From Chloranthus sessilifolius (lineage: Eukaryota; Streptophyta; Magnoliopsida; Chloranthales; Chloranthaceae): a stretch of DNA of 64,000 nt. The DNA is taken from assembly GCA_021018995.1 (NCBI GenBank), contig CM037584.1, positions 141,625,317-141,689,316 of the forward strand, in the 5' to 3' direction. This document shows positions 21,860-34,090 of this stretch, one piece after another. The translations under genes and the position numbers were made by a program. How positions within the stretch are numbered: position 1 is the first letter of the stretch; every line of letters starts with the position of its first letter. Below the pieces are notes generated by a model that was given only the letters and a program-made list of their open reading frames with translations, ran no database searches and was not told the DNA's origin.

Positions 21860-23133
21860 GCTAGATGACATTGTCTAAAGCTCTTGAGTTAGCGTCAGAT
21901 AGGATATACACGCGCCCATTAGCAGTAGTTGTCGTCAGAGTCGTAGTCCTCGATCCAGATGATTTCCTTGGCATTTTGCACTTTGATGCTTTATGCCCTA
22001 GTAACCCACAGTTGAAACAAGCACCCGATCCTATCAAGCAGACGGCATAATGATTCTTACCACATGTGGTATAAATTGGAATAGTCTTCGCAGTCGATGC
22101 CACTGCTGAGACACTCTTGCTTTGCTGAGAGAATGTCGGTCTTGATTAAGGCATGGTCCTACTCACTGATCTTGTGTTCGATTTCGAAAACACTCAATAT
22201 CGGCGGCCAAATTGAAAGTTTCTAGCCGAGCTCTGACCAACATTACCAGTCGAAGGAGTCACCTTTAGTTCTCTTTCGATGGTGTTACACCTATCAATCA
22301 GATCCTTATATGATTCGCTTCGGTGTCTAACCACCAACTTCTTGTTGTGGGGTCTAAACCCCTCTCTAACCTCATGAGTTAAAAGTTCTCGTCAGGAACC
22401 ATCATTGCGAACTGACTCAGTTTGGAAAAAAGCTTGGCGTAAGCGTCTATGATCATCTCTCCCTACTGAAGGTTCAAGAGTTCATCAATCTTCGCTTCCT
22501 AGATTCCTTGAGGGTAGTACTTATCATAAAACACCTTTATAAATTCATCCCAATCCCAAACATATCCAAGCTTTTCGACATGAGTCGCATATTTCAATTG
22601 TCTCTACCAATTCTCGAAATCTCCTTCTAGTTTGTAGGTTGCCAACTTCACCTTCGTCGTGTAACGACCCGAAACTTTCAAATTGGAATATGTTGAAATA
22701 CCGGGCCGCTAGATCATAATTCATAATCAAAGGAGTCACCTTTAGTTCCCTTTCGATGGTGTAACACCTATCAATTAAATCCTTATATGAATCGCTTCGG
22801 TGTCCAACCACCAACTTCCTGATGTGGGGTCTAAACCCCTCTCTAACCTCATGAGTTAAAAGTTCTCGTCATAAACCATAGATGCGAACTGACTCAGTTC
22901 GGTAAAAAGCTTGGCCTAAGCGTCTACGATCATCTCTCCTTGCTGAAGGTTAAAGGGTTCATCAATCTTCGCTTCCTGGATGCCTTGAGGATACTTATCA
23001 TAAAACACTTTTACAAATTCATCCCAATCCCAACCATATCCGGGCTCTTCGACATGAGTCACATCTTTCAATTGTCTCCACCAATTCTCGACATCTCCTT
23101 CTAGTTTGTAGGTTGCCAACTTCACCTTCGTCG
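21860..23133 (-). pseudogene. F gag, truncated and internally duplicated
   Basis: Minus-strand capsid fragments include KLATYKLEGDVENWWRQLKD (about 23065-23130) and DEFVKVFYDKYP, with a CCHC zinc knuckle CFNCGLLGHKASKC (about 21975-22020). The capsid segment appears twice because of the 477-bp duplication. Stops and frameshifts are present. The N-terminal part of gag and any start codon are missing. Confidence 0.82.
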
Positions 23134-23202
23134 TGTAACGACCTGAAATTTTCAAATCGGAAGATGCTAAAATACCGGGTCGCTAGATCATAATTCATAA
23201 TC
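22252..23202. repeat. 477-bp tandem duplication across the gag/LTR X junction
   Basis: 22252-22728 and 22729-23202 are about 93% alike by eye and differ in length by a 3-bp deletion. Each copy holds a piece of F gag followed by the last 67-69 bp of LTR X (TGTAACGACC on the + strand at 22660 and 23134). The duplication therefore happened after gag and LTR were already joined. Confidence 0.85.
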
Positions 23203-23406
23203 TAATGGTATCAATAGAAATCAAAATATTATAACTGAGTTAAATGTTTCTATTCCCATAGAAGAAAAATATAGATCCAAACTATACCAACGGTGATGGC
23301 CACACATCACACAAACAATGGCATTTACATCAAAGTACAGAAAAGACATAGACAATTGTTAAAAGTAAAATCCCTTAAACTGTACCAGTTCTAGTTCACA
23401 AACATT

Positions 23407-23502
23407 CTAAGGGAAATAATCTTCTGGCGAAAGATGTCCTTTGTCTCCTGGTATGAAATCAAGATCTTCTTCGAGTTCAGGATCCTGATCAACTTCGGTA
23501 CC
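23407..23502 (-). other. Short acidic reading frame near the X LTR 3' end
   Basis: 31 codons with many Glu and Asp, ending LSPEDYFP and a stop. The position after a TAGCTCACTC box matches 8959-9078 of E1 and 58494-58610 of S. No ATG. Coding is only suggested. Confidence 0.35.
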
Positions 23503-23864
23503 CATGACACATAATGTCGGAGTGAGCTAAAAGTTCACATGCTCAGTTGGGAACACTCAATAACCATTCATATCATAACCATCGGATGCATAGTTCTTAC
23601 TGATACTAACATGAATCAATTAAATTCATATTCAAAAGTGATTATTTCAAAGTGACAAGCCAAATCAGGGATATGATTTTCAATGGATTTTAGATAGCAT
23701 GTTGAAGTTTCCAATGTAAGTTTCATGCACATGTTTCCCATATGTTTTGTCCATTTATATGTCATTACTTATATTCATGTATGACTTAAATAATGGGGAT
23801 CCTAGCCATCGTCGATCAAGAACAATTTTCAATATGCCCAAGCTCCTGCATTGTGAGGAATACT

Positions 23865-23975
23865 TGTGCGGTTTAATAGGCCATCGTCACGGTTTAATAT
23901 GTACGCTAGCACGGTTCGATATGTGCTGATGCACGGTTCAAATATGGATATTCCGCCGTCACGGTCCAATAGGTG
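23865..23975 (-). repeat. X LTR ACCGTG repeats
   Basis: Minus strand: five ACCGTG or ACCGCA cores about 20 bp apart, the first followed by ACGGCGGAATATCC. This is the X counterpart of the E1 and S GGCGG module, more degenerate. Confidence 0.55.
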
Positions 23976-24544
23976 TGTCGTCTCATGGGATCCATTTCAA
24001 TGGAATCGCTTTAAATCACATGCAATTTCAAAACAAATCATAGTGTCCATATTCCATATCTAATTCAAAGTTCAATATCCGATGAAGTTTCGATATTCAA
24101 TACAAGAGCAATATTCGATAAGTTCCAATTTTCTAGTGAGAAGTCCAATGTTCAATAAGTTTTCAATATTCAATATGTGTACAACATTCAATAGATTTTA
24201 ATAGTTTAATGGGGTATGATATTTAATGAGTTCTAATATTCAAGTGTGCATTATCATCAATGAAATTCAACCATTCAAATCATAACACAATTTCAATGTT
24301 CCAGTTCTACTATGAGGAGACCACTTTATTACTCATTAGATCACTAGATTACTAACAACTATGAATAAAAAATATACAACACGAGTAATCATTGAAATTC
24401 CCCTACCTCAAATCTTAGTGTCGCAAGGAGGAAATGCGATGATGCCTATCGATAGCAATCGATTCTCCCTTTTACATTGCAAACAGTGTTAATATATCAA
24501 TGGTTAATAGATCGAAAGAGGACAAATCTATCTAAAGAAATGCC

Positions 24545-25060
24545 CCCCCTTTCTTTTGTATTCACAGCTTGCCATCGTAAGGTGAAGGCGAGCTGTGCCT
24601 GTGACAAACCCTCAGTTCTTGGTATTCATAGCTCACTATTGTGATGTGACAGGGAGCTATGGTTGTGGTTGTGATTGTCGAGGTATTCTTAGTATTCACA
24701 GCGAGTTGCCGTCTTCTGATAGCAAGTTGTGTATAATTATCTTCTGCTATGTTTACATCCATAGTGAGCTATTGTCTCCTAATAGCGAGCTATGGCTGGG
24801 GATGTTGTCTTCTTGACGGTGAGCTATCCAGTGTCCATAGGGAGTTGCAGTCTTCTGATAGTGAGCTATTTATATTTTATTTCTATTTTGTTCACATTCA
24901 TATTGAGCTGCGGTTTCCCCGACAGCGGGCTGTGTATTCTATTTGTTGTTCTTTGGTCGAATACACAACCAGCTGTTGTGTCCTAACAACTAGCTATGCT
25001 TGGGTTCACTTTTCTTTGTTCTCCAATGACAGCTTGATGTCCCTTCATAACAACCAGCTG
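24545..25060. repeat. X LTR palindrome array (AGCT core)
   Basis: Repeated CACAGCTCGC/GCGAGCTATG-type units, later CAGCTGTTG units, spaced 20-45 bp, with inverted pairs (for example GTGAGCTAT against ATAGCTCAC). It is the private motif of this LTR family and is not seen elsewhere in the window. Confidence 0.7.
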
Positions 25061-25374
25061 TTGTAGACACCCCAATTTTGCGCTCTTGGAGTATACAAAC
25101 CTGTTCGGTCAACCTTTGACCTTGCCCATGACTTTCAGAAGAGACTTACCTTCCCTGAAAGCTCTAAAACCCTAGTACGGGGACCATACACTGAAACAAT
25201 AGTCTATGACTGAAAACAAGCTAAAATAATAGCTCTGTGGCTCAAACCCCACAACCCTAATATGGGGGTTATATACTGAAACAATAGTATATAGTCGAGG
25301 CACAGGCTGAAACAATAGCCTTGTGGTTTGGACCCGACTTAGCCCAGGGAAGGTTCCGAATTATGCTCCCACAC

Positions 25375-25830
25375 AAGTGCATGCAATTGATTGCACGCCC
25401 CATATTTGGCGCGCAATTGGTCCCACTTGGATCAGACCCGTTCTTCCCATGAGACTTTTTTTTGGATTCGATTCTGCGCCCTATCCAGTGCGTGCAATCA
25501 GATTGCATGCCCAGTCACTGGCGCGCAATTGGTTCAATATGGACCAGTCTTTAACCTTCTAGAGGCCGCCTTAAGACCTGATTGCTTGCCTAAACCAGAA
25601 TGCGCAATCGATTGCCCGCGCTAAACCAGAACGCACAATTAGTTCTAATTAGATTAGAACTTAGACACTCGACTGAGCCAGTCAGACGTACACTCACTGA
25701 GTCGGTCACCAACTTAGAGAAATTAAGCGCCCGGGAGAGGGCATGTAATGCAATTAAGTGCACCATACAGGGCACATAATTGGATTTGATAAGCTAATTG
25801 CGCACCTCCCACAGGGCATGCAATTACCCG
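25375..25830. repeat. D LTR palindrome array (CAATTG / CAATCGATTG core)
   Basis: Units such as GCAATTGATTGC, GCGCGCAATTGG, GCGCAATCGATTGC and GCATGCAATTA recur about ten times, often with GCGC or GCATGC beside them. The array ends about 10 bp before the TATA-like box. Confidence 0.75.
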
Positions 25831-25835
25831 AATAT

Positions 25836-25846
25836 CTACAAATAGA
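25836..25846 (+). promoter_or_regulatory. TATA-like box of the D LTR
   Basis: CTACAAATAGA directly after the palindrome array; one change from CTATAAATAGA, the form usual in such LTRs. Confidence 0.45.
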
Positions 25847-25944
25847 CCCCCTGCCCCACAATCATCATCCAACAATTGAGTTTTTGAGTTTCTCTCTTTC
25901 GAGCTTAGGGATTTCAAGATTCTCTTCCACGCTTAGCATCAGGT

Positions 25945-26975
25945 AATTTCTTAGTTCTAATTTCTAATTTATTTTCTAGTTCTATGTTCTAGTTTTTAGT
26001 CCTTAATTTGTAGTCATAGATCTTAGATTTCATTTTTAGTTCTTAATCTCTGGTTCTTAGTTTCTAGAACCAGTTCTTAGTTTTTAGTCCTTAAATTTTG
26101 ATTCTAGTTTTTAGTTCTAGTTCAAAATTCTAGTTATCTTCCTAGTTTTTAGTTCTAGTTTTTTTTTTTTTTCTTCTAGTTCTTAATCTCTTAATTTCTA
26201 GATCTTCGATTTCAACTCCTAATATTTAAATTCAAATTCTTAGTTTTCTTTATCTCTGGTTCTAGATCTTAATTCCGATAATTAGTTCTTAATTTTAGTC
26301 TTTGAATTCTAGTTCTAGTCACTAATCTCTAGAACCAGTTCTTAGTCCTAAATTATTCTAGATCGTAACCTTTATTTTCAAATTCTAGTTTTTAGTCTCT
26401 TCTAATTCATAACTTTTCAGCTTTAATCTGGATCTTCAAAATCCCTTAATTTCAATCTTCAAAATCTTAACTTTTCAATTCCAAATTAGTATTTCAATCT
26501 ATATTACTTTTACAACAACCCTTAGCCAATTGATTTTCCCAAAGGAGCTTACGGAGGGTACCCGGGAACGAGGCCGATCCTCCTTAGCATAGCAGGCCAA
26601 ACCCCCCTTTTTTTTAGACTTCTAATAGAAGTAGGATACTTAAAATAATAAGATTTTTAGTAGAAATAGGATACTTAAGATTATTAGACTTTTAATAGAA
26701 GTAGGATATTTAAAATAATTAGACTTCTAACAGAATTAGGACACTTAAGTTAATTAAACTTTTAATAGAATTAGGATATTTAGATTAATTAGATTCCTAG
26801 CAGAATTAGGAGACTAATACCAATTGGACTTCTAATAAGATTAGGATACTTAAGTTAGTCAGACTCCTAATAGGGTCATATTGAGATTAATTAAACTTCT
26901 AGTATAACTAAAAGATTAGATTAATTAGATTCCCGGTGGGACTAGGAAAACTAATGCAATTAGAATTAGAGTACG
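25945..26975 (+). repeat. D LTR low-complexity and 37-bp repeats
   Basis: 25945-26515 is a drifted TTCTAGTT/TTCTTAGTT repeat including a T14 run. 26605-26975 holds about nine copies of a 37-bp unit with core ACTTCTAATAGAATTAGGA. They lie downstream of the TATA-like box, so they would be in the transcript leader. Confidence 0.7.
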
Positions 26976-27287
26976 AATATGAAAACTATATAAACTAAAC
27001 TCCTAGGTGACCCAGTGTTGCTAACGTTGGCCGGCCAACGATTCAGTAAAGAAGTTGAACCAATACCCTGAAAGGTGTGATAAATGACGTGTTGTAGCTT
27101 CGATAAATATCTATAGCTGGCGATCGCAACAAATAATATATTTTCCTCTTAGAATTTACCTTTGATCTCTATAATTTAATATATTTTAACTTACCATTCA
27201 TTGCCTTTGCCAGAGTCCACTTGGACCGAATTGGGCCACTCTTTTCAGGGACCGAAAGGAACCCAGAAAAAGCGCGCACCAATAGAC

Positions 27288-27304
27288 TGGCAGCGATGGG
27301 ACTT
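27288..27304 (+). promoter_or_regulatory. D probable primer-binding site
   Basis: TGGCAGCGATGGGACTT sits where Tat elements have TGGCGAC..GGGGA-type sites, just after the LTR. The match to a tRNA 3' end is imperfect and the tRNA is not certain. Confidence 0.55.
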
Positions 27305-27443
27305 CTTGTCGCCAAAGTCGCCCTTGTTTAGTTCAGTTTTCTTTATACGTACATAGTTTTCTTTTTCGCTCTACTTCTTTCCTGCACCCACTCCACTACT
27401 GAGAATTCCCTGAGAGTGCATGAGCATCCATCAGAGACTAGAT

Positions 27444-30170
27444 ATGGCAGGAATACGAAGAATAAACCTCACTAGTGGTGGTGATCCTCCATTGTGGAAC
27501 TACCATGGTAACCCTGTATAAGGCGAGGATCAGTCTGATGAGTCCGCTCAGCACCACCTCGAGATTAACATGATCGGTGATCAAGAAAACCCCTTCATCC
27601 CTCCAAGCACTAGCAAGAACTATGGTGGAAAAGACGACAATATCGGGCATAATTTCACCGCTCGACAATTGGTGAAACTCAGTTTTCTGAAGTTACAGAA
27701 GGGAGGCGATGATGCTGAAGAACTACTTCGAGGCTTGGCAGCTGCATACGAGATCATCAAGGAACGACAAGATAGAGAAGAACAAGAATGACATAGGCAA
27801 GAAAGGTTACCACCCATGCCGAGCACGGTCTCAGCCCGCATATCACCATTAGGATGGGTTGCCTGCACCCTTTTCAACGACGATCGCCAAGATCGAATTC
27901 ACCCCCGGGCTACCCAGAAAGACTCCACCGTAAGAGTAGAGGATCTTCCCAAGATGCTCGATGAATACATGGTTAAGAGAGAGCGCTCTGGTTATTCATT
28001 TGGGTTTGATAAGTTCTGTCAAGACTGGAATTCACCTTACTTGCAGGGTTCAAGACACCCAAGTTTAACAAATACAATGGTACAGGAAACCTGAACCACC
28101 ATCTGGCTCTTTTCTGCAACGACTGTCGACCCATCCATGACAATCAAGGGCTCCTGATACATTACTTCCAGAGATCGTTAGAAGGGGAAGCTCTTGACTT
28201 GTTTGCTAAACTCCCACTTCACAAAATCGACACATTCAATGATCTGGCTGGACAATTCCTGGACCAGTGTAAGCATCTGATACAAGTGATGGTTACTCTT
28301 AGTGACCTGATGATGACCAAGCAAGAACATGAGGAAGACTTCACAGATTTATAGCATGTTGGAGGAAGCTAGCAGCCCGCACCAGAAGGCAGATGAAGGA
28401 AAAGGATGTGATCGACATCATTATAGAAAATGTCAAAGAGCCTCTCCGAAGCGCTCTCGTCATATATGATTTCCTGGACTTTGCTACTCTTCACTCGCGT
28501 GCTAGCCGCATCCAGCAACATATAAAGGGAGGAGATCTCGCCTTTTCGATAGTAACATCAAAGGTCGTTGCTTCTAGTGATTCAAAGTAGATGAACAATA
28601 AGAAAGCCTCTGGCTCAGAGCAAGTCAACACCGTCGCCATCCAGGGTCAAAATTCTGGGAACGGAAACTACCAACCAAGGAATTCTGGCCAAGGTTAGTA
28701 CCAAAAATCAGAATCAACAGCGGTATCCCAATAAAAATCAGAACTAGTATCAAAATCGAAACCAATACCCTAACCAGAACGCTCACCAGAACCAGAATGT
28801 CGCTCGAAATCAGCCGATCAACCCCCAGGGCTATAATAACGTACCCTCGCCTTAGAACTTCAAACAATAAGTCAGAGGCCCTTATCAACCCAAACATGAT
28901 CACTATCCTCCACTGCCTGACACCATCCCCAACATATTTCGCCTTCTTAGTCATCAAAAACTTATCTGATTCCCACCCGAACGGCCACGGCCTTGGCCCG
29001 CCAATCTTGATTATAGCAAGTTCTGTGCTTTCCATCGATATGCAGGACACAATTTGGAAGACTGCTGGGTGCTACGAGATATGATTTATAACCTGAATGA
29101 TTGAAATTAGATCGATTGGGAATCCCTTCGATACTCTAACCAAAATAGCAACCAACCGCCTCCCAACTTAGGGATTATCAATAATCCCATGCCCAATTAT
29201 AACCAAGGACTCGTCGCTCATATCACTACACTAGAACCTCCGAACCGACTCCCTTTTCATCCCTCTACCCTCATCACCCGTGTTAGCTCTCCAGATGCTT
29301 CAACCCATCCATGTGATCCCCCAAGGCCCCCGACCATTCGCCCACATCCTTTATCCCTAATCACCCGAATTTTTCCTCCGAATTCTTTGTCCCATCCCAC
29401 CTTTGCTCAGGTTCGAGTTCAAGCATTCATAACTCAAAGACCAAGCTTCCAGCCTGTGGGACCCACTACACCCCTAAATGCTGACATAACTCCATCACCG
29501 CTTCGCCTATATGATTCCAAGCCTAAAAACGAATACAATGTCCTTCAAACTGCAGAGTAAATTATGGCGTGGGTGGATAGAGTAGCACAAAATACTTTGA
29601 GTCAACAACATGGGCTATGGTGAAACACCACTCATATGCTAGAGCGAAGGATCTGACAGGAGGAAGCCCTGATCTCCACCTATCTAGAAGAGGAAGATTA
29701 CACTTAGTACCCCCCACCATGGAAGGGTATAGCTCCGCTATGTTTCCCCATTTCAAATTTCACCACAGTCACGACAAGCGCCGCAGCGGGTTCGTCAACG
29801 CCTCAGTATCAACGACTGACATGCCCGATTCTCAAATTAGGAACCAACTACCCTCCACCACCATTTCCCCAGGAAAAGCAAAATGACAGTGTACAACAGT
29901 TGGAAAGGATAACAAGGAAACGAGTAGTGAACGTACCTCCACCGCCTCATATGATCCCTCCACCTCTGATTCCAGAGCCGGTGCCTCCACCGCCTCAGCC
30001 AAACGTAAGCAAAGTTCACAGCCCCAGCAAAGAGCCAGCTCTAGAAATGGGCCAGGAGTACGACCTTTTACGGCACCTCGAGAAGGTACCAGCGCAAATA
30101 TCGATCCTTGAGTTCATCAAGAAATTGCCAAAACACCACCGATTATTGACGAGAGAAAGTGGTTAGAATC
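27444..30170 (+). pseudogene. D gag, decayed
   Basis: Starts with ATG at 27444 (MAGIRRINLTSGGDPPLW). The capsid region reads FNKYNGTGNLNHHLALFCND and IHYFQRSLEGEALDLFAKLP (28060-28220). A Gln/Asn-rich stretch (28650-28850) leads to the CAFHRYAGHNLEDC knuckle-like motif near 29020-29060 that is typical of Tat gag. A Pro-rich tail follows. Several stops and frameshifts are present, for example at 27525 and 27789. Confidence 0.8.
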
Positions 30171-30690
30171 CGTGAAGGCTGTCGCGTCCACATACCACCA
30201 ATGCATCAAGTTCCCGCATAAGGACTCTATTGTTAGGATATATGCCGATGCACCTCTCAAAGAAGCAGATATTGATTACGCGACAAACATTCCAACAACA
30301 CATGACTCCGTGCTAAACACTGGCCACATCAAGAGGGTGGGAAGTCTCGATGACACCTCAGTAGCAGAAATCAGTCATCCCCCATTCCTCCCCACCTACC
30401 GATAAAGATTAACGAAGAGAACAGTAGGGCCTGACCTCACTCGATTGTATGATATAAATCCAACCGCAACAAAGGGGTGGGACCTCATGTACCAGCTAGG
30501 ATACATCCGACATACTGGGCTCGACAAGAATAGATAGGGGCAAATAAGGCCAGTCATTTTGAAAAAAGTTCATAAACATACAGGATTGGGTTACTAGTCA
30601 AACGACAGGCAAGCCGACCTCCTGCCTACCTCGCCTAAATGGTCACTCTACGACCATTTTGTCTATGGAATCACTGAAAAGGCTGACATG
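30171..30690 (+). pseudogene. D protease/G-patch-like region
   Basis: The frame from about 30171 reads STYHQCIKFPHKDSIVRIYAD, the usual start of the Tat protease C-terminal region. Then come MYQLGYIRHTGLDKN and ILKKVHKHTGLGY near 30490-30600, resembling the glycine-rich segment found between protease and RT in this lineage. Stops at 30403 and 30535. The protease Asp motif itself could not be located. Confidence 0.55.
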
Positions 30691-32172
30691 CCGAGAAGAA
30701 AGGAAACATCCCTCACCAAACCACAAGTAACTGAGGTTGAGCAGATCGCTAAAGCCTTCATGGACCTGATGAACTTGAACAAATATGACGACGACATTGA
30801 TAAACCACTTGAGGGCGTCAGATCGTTGTTCGAGATTGAGGAACCCTGCCCCACCGAAAGAAGGGAATCTCCAAAACCTGGACCGCACATAGAAGACTGG
30901 GAGTCAACCAATGAGGAAGACTTTCACATCGCTACCTTAAGAAATGAGGAAGAATCACAGTCACCCTAGCCTCATGAACCAGAAGGGGAGGACTAGCTTT
31001 CAATGTCAAGCGAAGAAGAAGACTATTGAACCAGTCTTACTGATATAGAACTTGAAGACCTCCTGAGAGCTGATCGCTTAGAATGGTTCGAAGAAGATAA
31101 TCGATCTCAAGAAAAGACTTTAAATCACGACGACGACTTCGATTATCACCACGTGCTCGACAATTGGCGATGCCCATGCCAGTGCCCTTACCTGAAGCAA
31201 CCTTATTATGGTCGGTGCCATGCTATGATGCTACGGTGTCAAAAGGCTATCATGGACGAAATCTGGCAGACCGTTAGCATGAAAGAGTCTCACATTGGCA
31301 TTATAGAAGTCCAAGAAGAACTAGAGCTCGACGCACCCCAATCTTCGGATGCACCACAACTTCAAATATTTTGTAATTCACTGGAAGAAGAATGGCAACC
31401 GCCGCCGAGTGATGATGAAGACTATTGGATAGACCTTCCGATGCTTGAATTAGTAGAACAACTAGGCCTAGACTTTTAAGAGCAATCAGATGATGAAGAC
31501 AATCTCAACTTCAATGACGGCAGCATCACCCCTGATAACGAAGGGTGGGAGTGCCCTTGGGATCCCTGTATCTCTCACCCGTATCAGCGTCACTGTAGGG
31601 CATGCATACTCATCATAGTATACTACGAGGTATAAAGTCAAGAGCTCACTAGCCAAGGAGAATATCAGCTGAACTCTCCCGATGAATAGCCTCAACAACG
31701 AGGATACCTTTAGTCTGATTCTGAAAATGAGAGTTTAGACAACTACTGCCTCATTACCCTTTTTGAGGAAGAAGCAGTTTACATAGTGGAAGAAGGAAGC
31801 ACATCAGCCGGATCATCGCCACCATCACTCATCAGGAGGATCACTCCAGACGGGGAATATAAAAAAATATGCCAAATTATGAATGAGTTCATGTCATCCG
31901 AAGACTCGCATGAATGGCTTCAGCAGTCGTCCAGCTTCCCCAACTAGAATAAGAAATCCCGTCGGTTCCTCTCCAGGCAACCGACCTTGTACAATATTTC
32001 TTATCGAAAATAAAAAAAATAGAAAACCCTAAAGCCCCCCCAAAAAATAGAAAACCTCAGAAAAGGGAGGGAGCCCTTCATCCAAGACCCATTCAGCGAC
32101 TAACAAGGAGACTCTTCTCCTAAGGCTACGAGTAGCGGTCACCCCAACGAAATCTAGGAGGAAATAACTGAC
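30691..32172 (+). pseudogene. D acidic linker between protease and RT
   Basis: Fragments of a Glu/Asp-rich frame (30688-30969, 31153-31479 and around 31700-31960) without a domain I recognise. The lineage commonly has a long acidic spacer here. It is separated into pieces by stops. Confidence 0.45.
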
Positions 32173-33530
32173 ATGATCACACACGGTCACCACCCTACCC
32201 TTAATATCAAAGAGCCCCGCCTTGATTCCATTCAAAATGACCTTACTGTCTATCCCTCACAAAGGCGTCGAGCATCCCAACGAAGTGGCAAGACTGTAAT
32301 CATACCTGACGAGATACTCCATGACTTCGAGATGAGAATGAATAGCCTCAACTTACACCTCACTAAGGATGTCGCAGTCATAAATTGCACCGATAAAGGG
32401 CTGCCTCATGCAAAACTAACCCCCCAGTGCAGCCATTTTGCAGTATGTGAACTTACAGACGATGAAGAAGGAGCACCATCCACTGAGGAGACACAGAACT
32501 TCCAACGGGTCATCAAATGCTTCAATGAGCAAACTCAAGCTGTCATGGAACCCATCGAAGAAATCAATTTCGATACCGAGGAGAAGCCCAAGAAGCTACT
32601 AATCAGCGCGACGCTCTGCCCCAAGGAATGACAATAGATCATCCAAGTCCTCCAAGATTACCTCAGCTCTTTCGCAAGGTCCTACAAGGATATGCCCGGT
32701 CTGGACCCAAGTCTAGTAGAACATCATTTGGTCTTGGAACTCAATACAAGACTCGTCAAGCAGAAACTCAGAAGAATGCACCTGTAGACAATGCTACAAG
32801 TCAAGGAGGAAGTCGACAAACTACACAAGGTAAAATTCATCCTAGTCGTTCTCTACTCCAAATGGGTCACAAATATAGTACCTGTCTCTAAGAAACATGG
32901 CAGAGTAAGGACATGTATCGACTTTCGGAACCTCAACCGGGCATGCCCGAAAGACGATTTTCCTTTACCTCACATAGACACTCTTGTCGACAATACCGCC
33001 GGACATGAGATGTTATCCTTTATGGATGGCTTCTTCAGGTGTAACAAGATTAGACTAGCAAAATCTTACCAAGAGAAGACTTCCTTCACTGTGCCATGGA
33101 GAACGTACTGCTACGTCATCATGCCTTTCGGGCTCAAGAATGCGGGAGCCACATATCAATGTGCCATGATGGCCATCTTTCATGACATGATGCACAAGTG
33201 TGTGGAAGTCTATGTTGATGACATATTAGTGAAGCCTCAAACGCCAGCAGGACATGCTGAAGCATTACGACTGGTATTACAGAGATATGAAAAGTATCAG
33301 CTAAAAATGAATCCAAAGAAATGCATGTTCAGAGTGACCTCCGAAAAACTACTAGGATTCATAGTTAGCAAGTGAGGACTCGAGGTCGATCCAGTAAATG
33401 TCGAGACATTCTTGAGATGCCACCTCCCAGCAACATCAAAGAACTACTAGGCTTGATAGGAAGGCTGCAATTCATTAGGAGGATTATCTCCTAGCACTCA
33501 GACAGATGCGACCCTTTCTACAGACTACTT
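32173..33530 (+). pseudogene. D reverse transcriptase
   Basis: The pre-RT segment (32173-32628) carries PIEEINFDTEEKPKKLLI and ends in a stop. RT proper follows in another frame: HGRVRTCIDFRNLNRACPKDDFPLPHIDTLVDN (32890-32990), MPFGLKNAGATYQ, and the catalytic YVDD, intact at 33211-33222. The longest open part is 32791-33375. A stop at 33373-33375 and frameshifts inactivate it, although the active site has survived. Confidence 0.87.
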
Positions 33531-34090
33531 AAAGGAGGAGCCGAGTACATATGGGATGATTAGTGTCAGTGAGGCTTCGATAATATCAAGAAGTACCTCC
33601 TCAACCTGCCAATACTATCATCGCCAGTTCCCAGAAGACCCCTAATCCTCTATGTGTCGACAAACGACAAGGCTATGGGCGTAATTCTCAGACAATATGA
33701 AGAAGATGATAAGAGAGAGAAGGCCATTTACTACCTCAGTAGAATGATGGTCAAGTACGAATGGAAATACAAGGCAATGGAAAAGACATGCCTCACACAA
33801 GTGTGGGCCTCGACGAAACTATGACACTACTTCAAAGCACACAAGATACTAGTACTAGCACATATGGACCCTCTGAAGTACATCTTTGAGAAGCCCGCTA
33901 CATCTGAAAAGATCGCCCATTGGCATATGTTCCTACAAGAGTTTGACATCACCTATGTCACACAGAAGTCCATCAAAGGATAAGCGATCGCCGATTACCT
34001 CGCTGACCTTCCACTCCCAGGCAACGAGCCCGTACACGAAGACTTCCCCGACGAAGACCAACTCTCATTTCATAATGAAGAGCCCGACAA
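33531..34090 (+). pseudogene. D RNase H (retroviral type)
   Basis: Minor stops divide recognisable blocks: F-D-N-I-K-K-Y-L-L-N-L-P (33570), RPLILYVSTNDKAMGVIL (33640), KAIYYLSRMMVKYEWKYKAMEK and the DPLKYIFEKP and ADYLADLPLP end (33870-34020). Standard position between RT and the second RNase H. Confidence 0.78.

Larger units (their letters stand above)
21241..23133 (-). mobile_element. F: antisense chromoviral gag-protease fragment
   Basis: Reading on the minus strand, capsid, zinc knuckle, candidate intron and protease follow each other. It is cut by the C LTR at 21240 and by LTR X at 23134. The gag N-terminus and all of RT onward are absent. The capsid part is duplicated in tandem. Confidence 0.85.
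23134..25061 (-). repeat. X: antisense chromoviral LTR, 5' end lost
   Basis: Minus orientation is shown by features in the same order as the E1 LTR: AGCT array, GGCGG-type repeats (23865-23975), TAGCTCACTCCGAC box, short acidic frame, hairpin, and terminal GGTCGTTACA at 23134. The right end is cut by the start of D at 25062. No primer site follows, and it joins mid gag, so either X inserted into F or the intervening DNA was deleted. Confidence 0.75.
25062..27281 (+). repeat. D 5' LTR (about 2.2 kb)
   Basis: Starts TGTAGACACCCCAATTTTG. The end is placed at GCGCGCACCA just before the primer site, so the right boundary is approximate. It contains the CAATTG array, a TATA-like box at 25836, a TAGTTCT-rich stretch and 37-bp repeats. 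No second copy is in the window to confirm the ends. Confidence 0.75.

Noticed and set aside
22660..22728. TGTAACGACC as the start of an independent LTR
   Set aside because: It is part of the 477-bp tandem copy of the X LTR end at 23134-23202, not a separate element.
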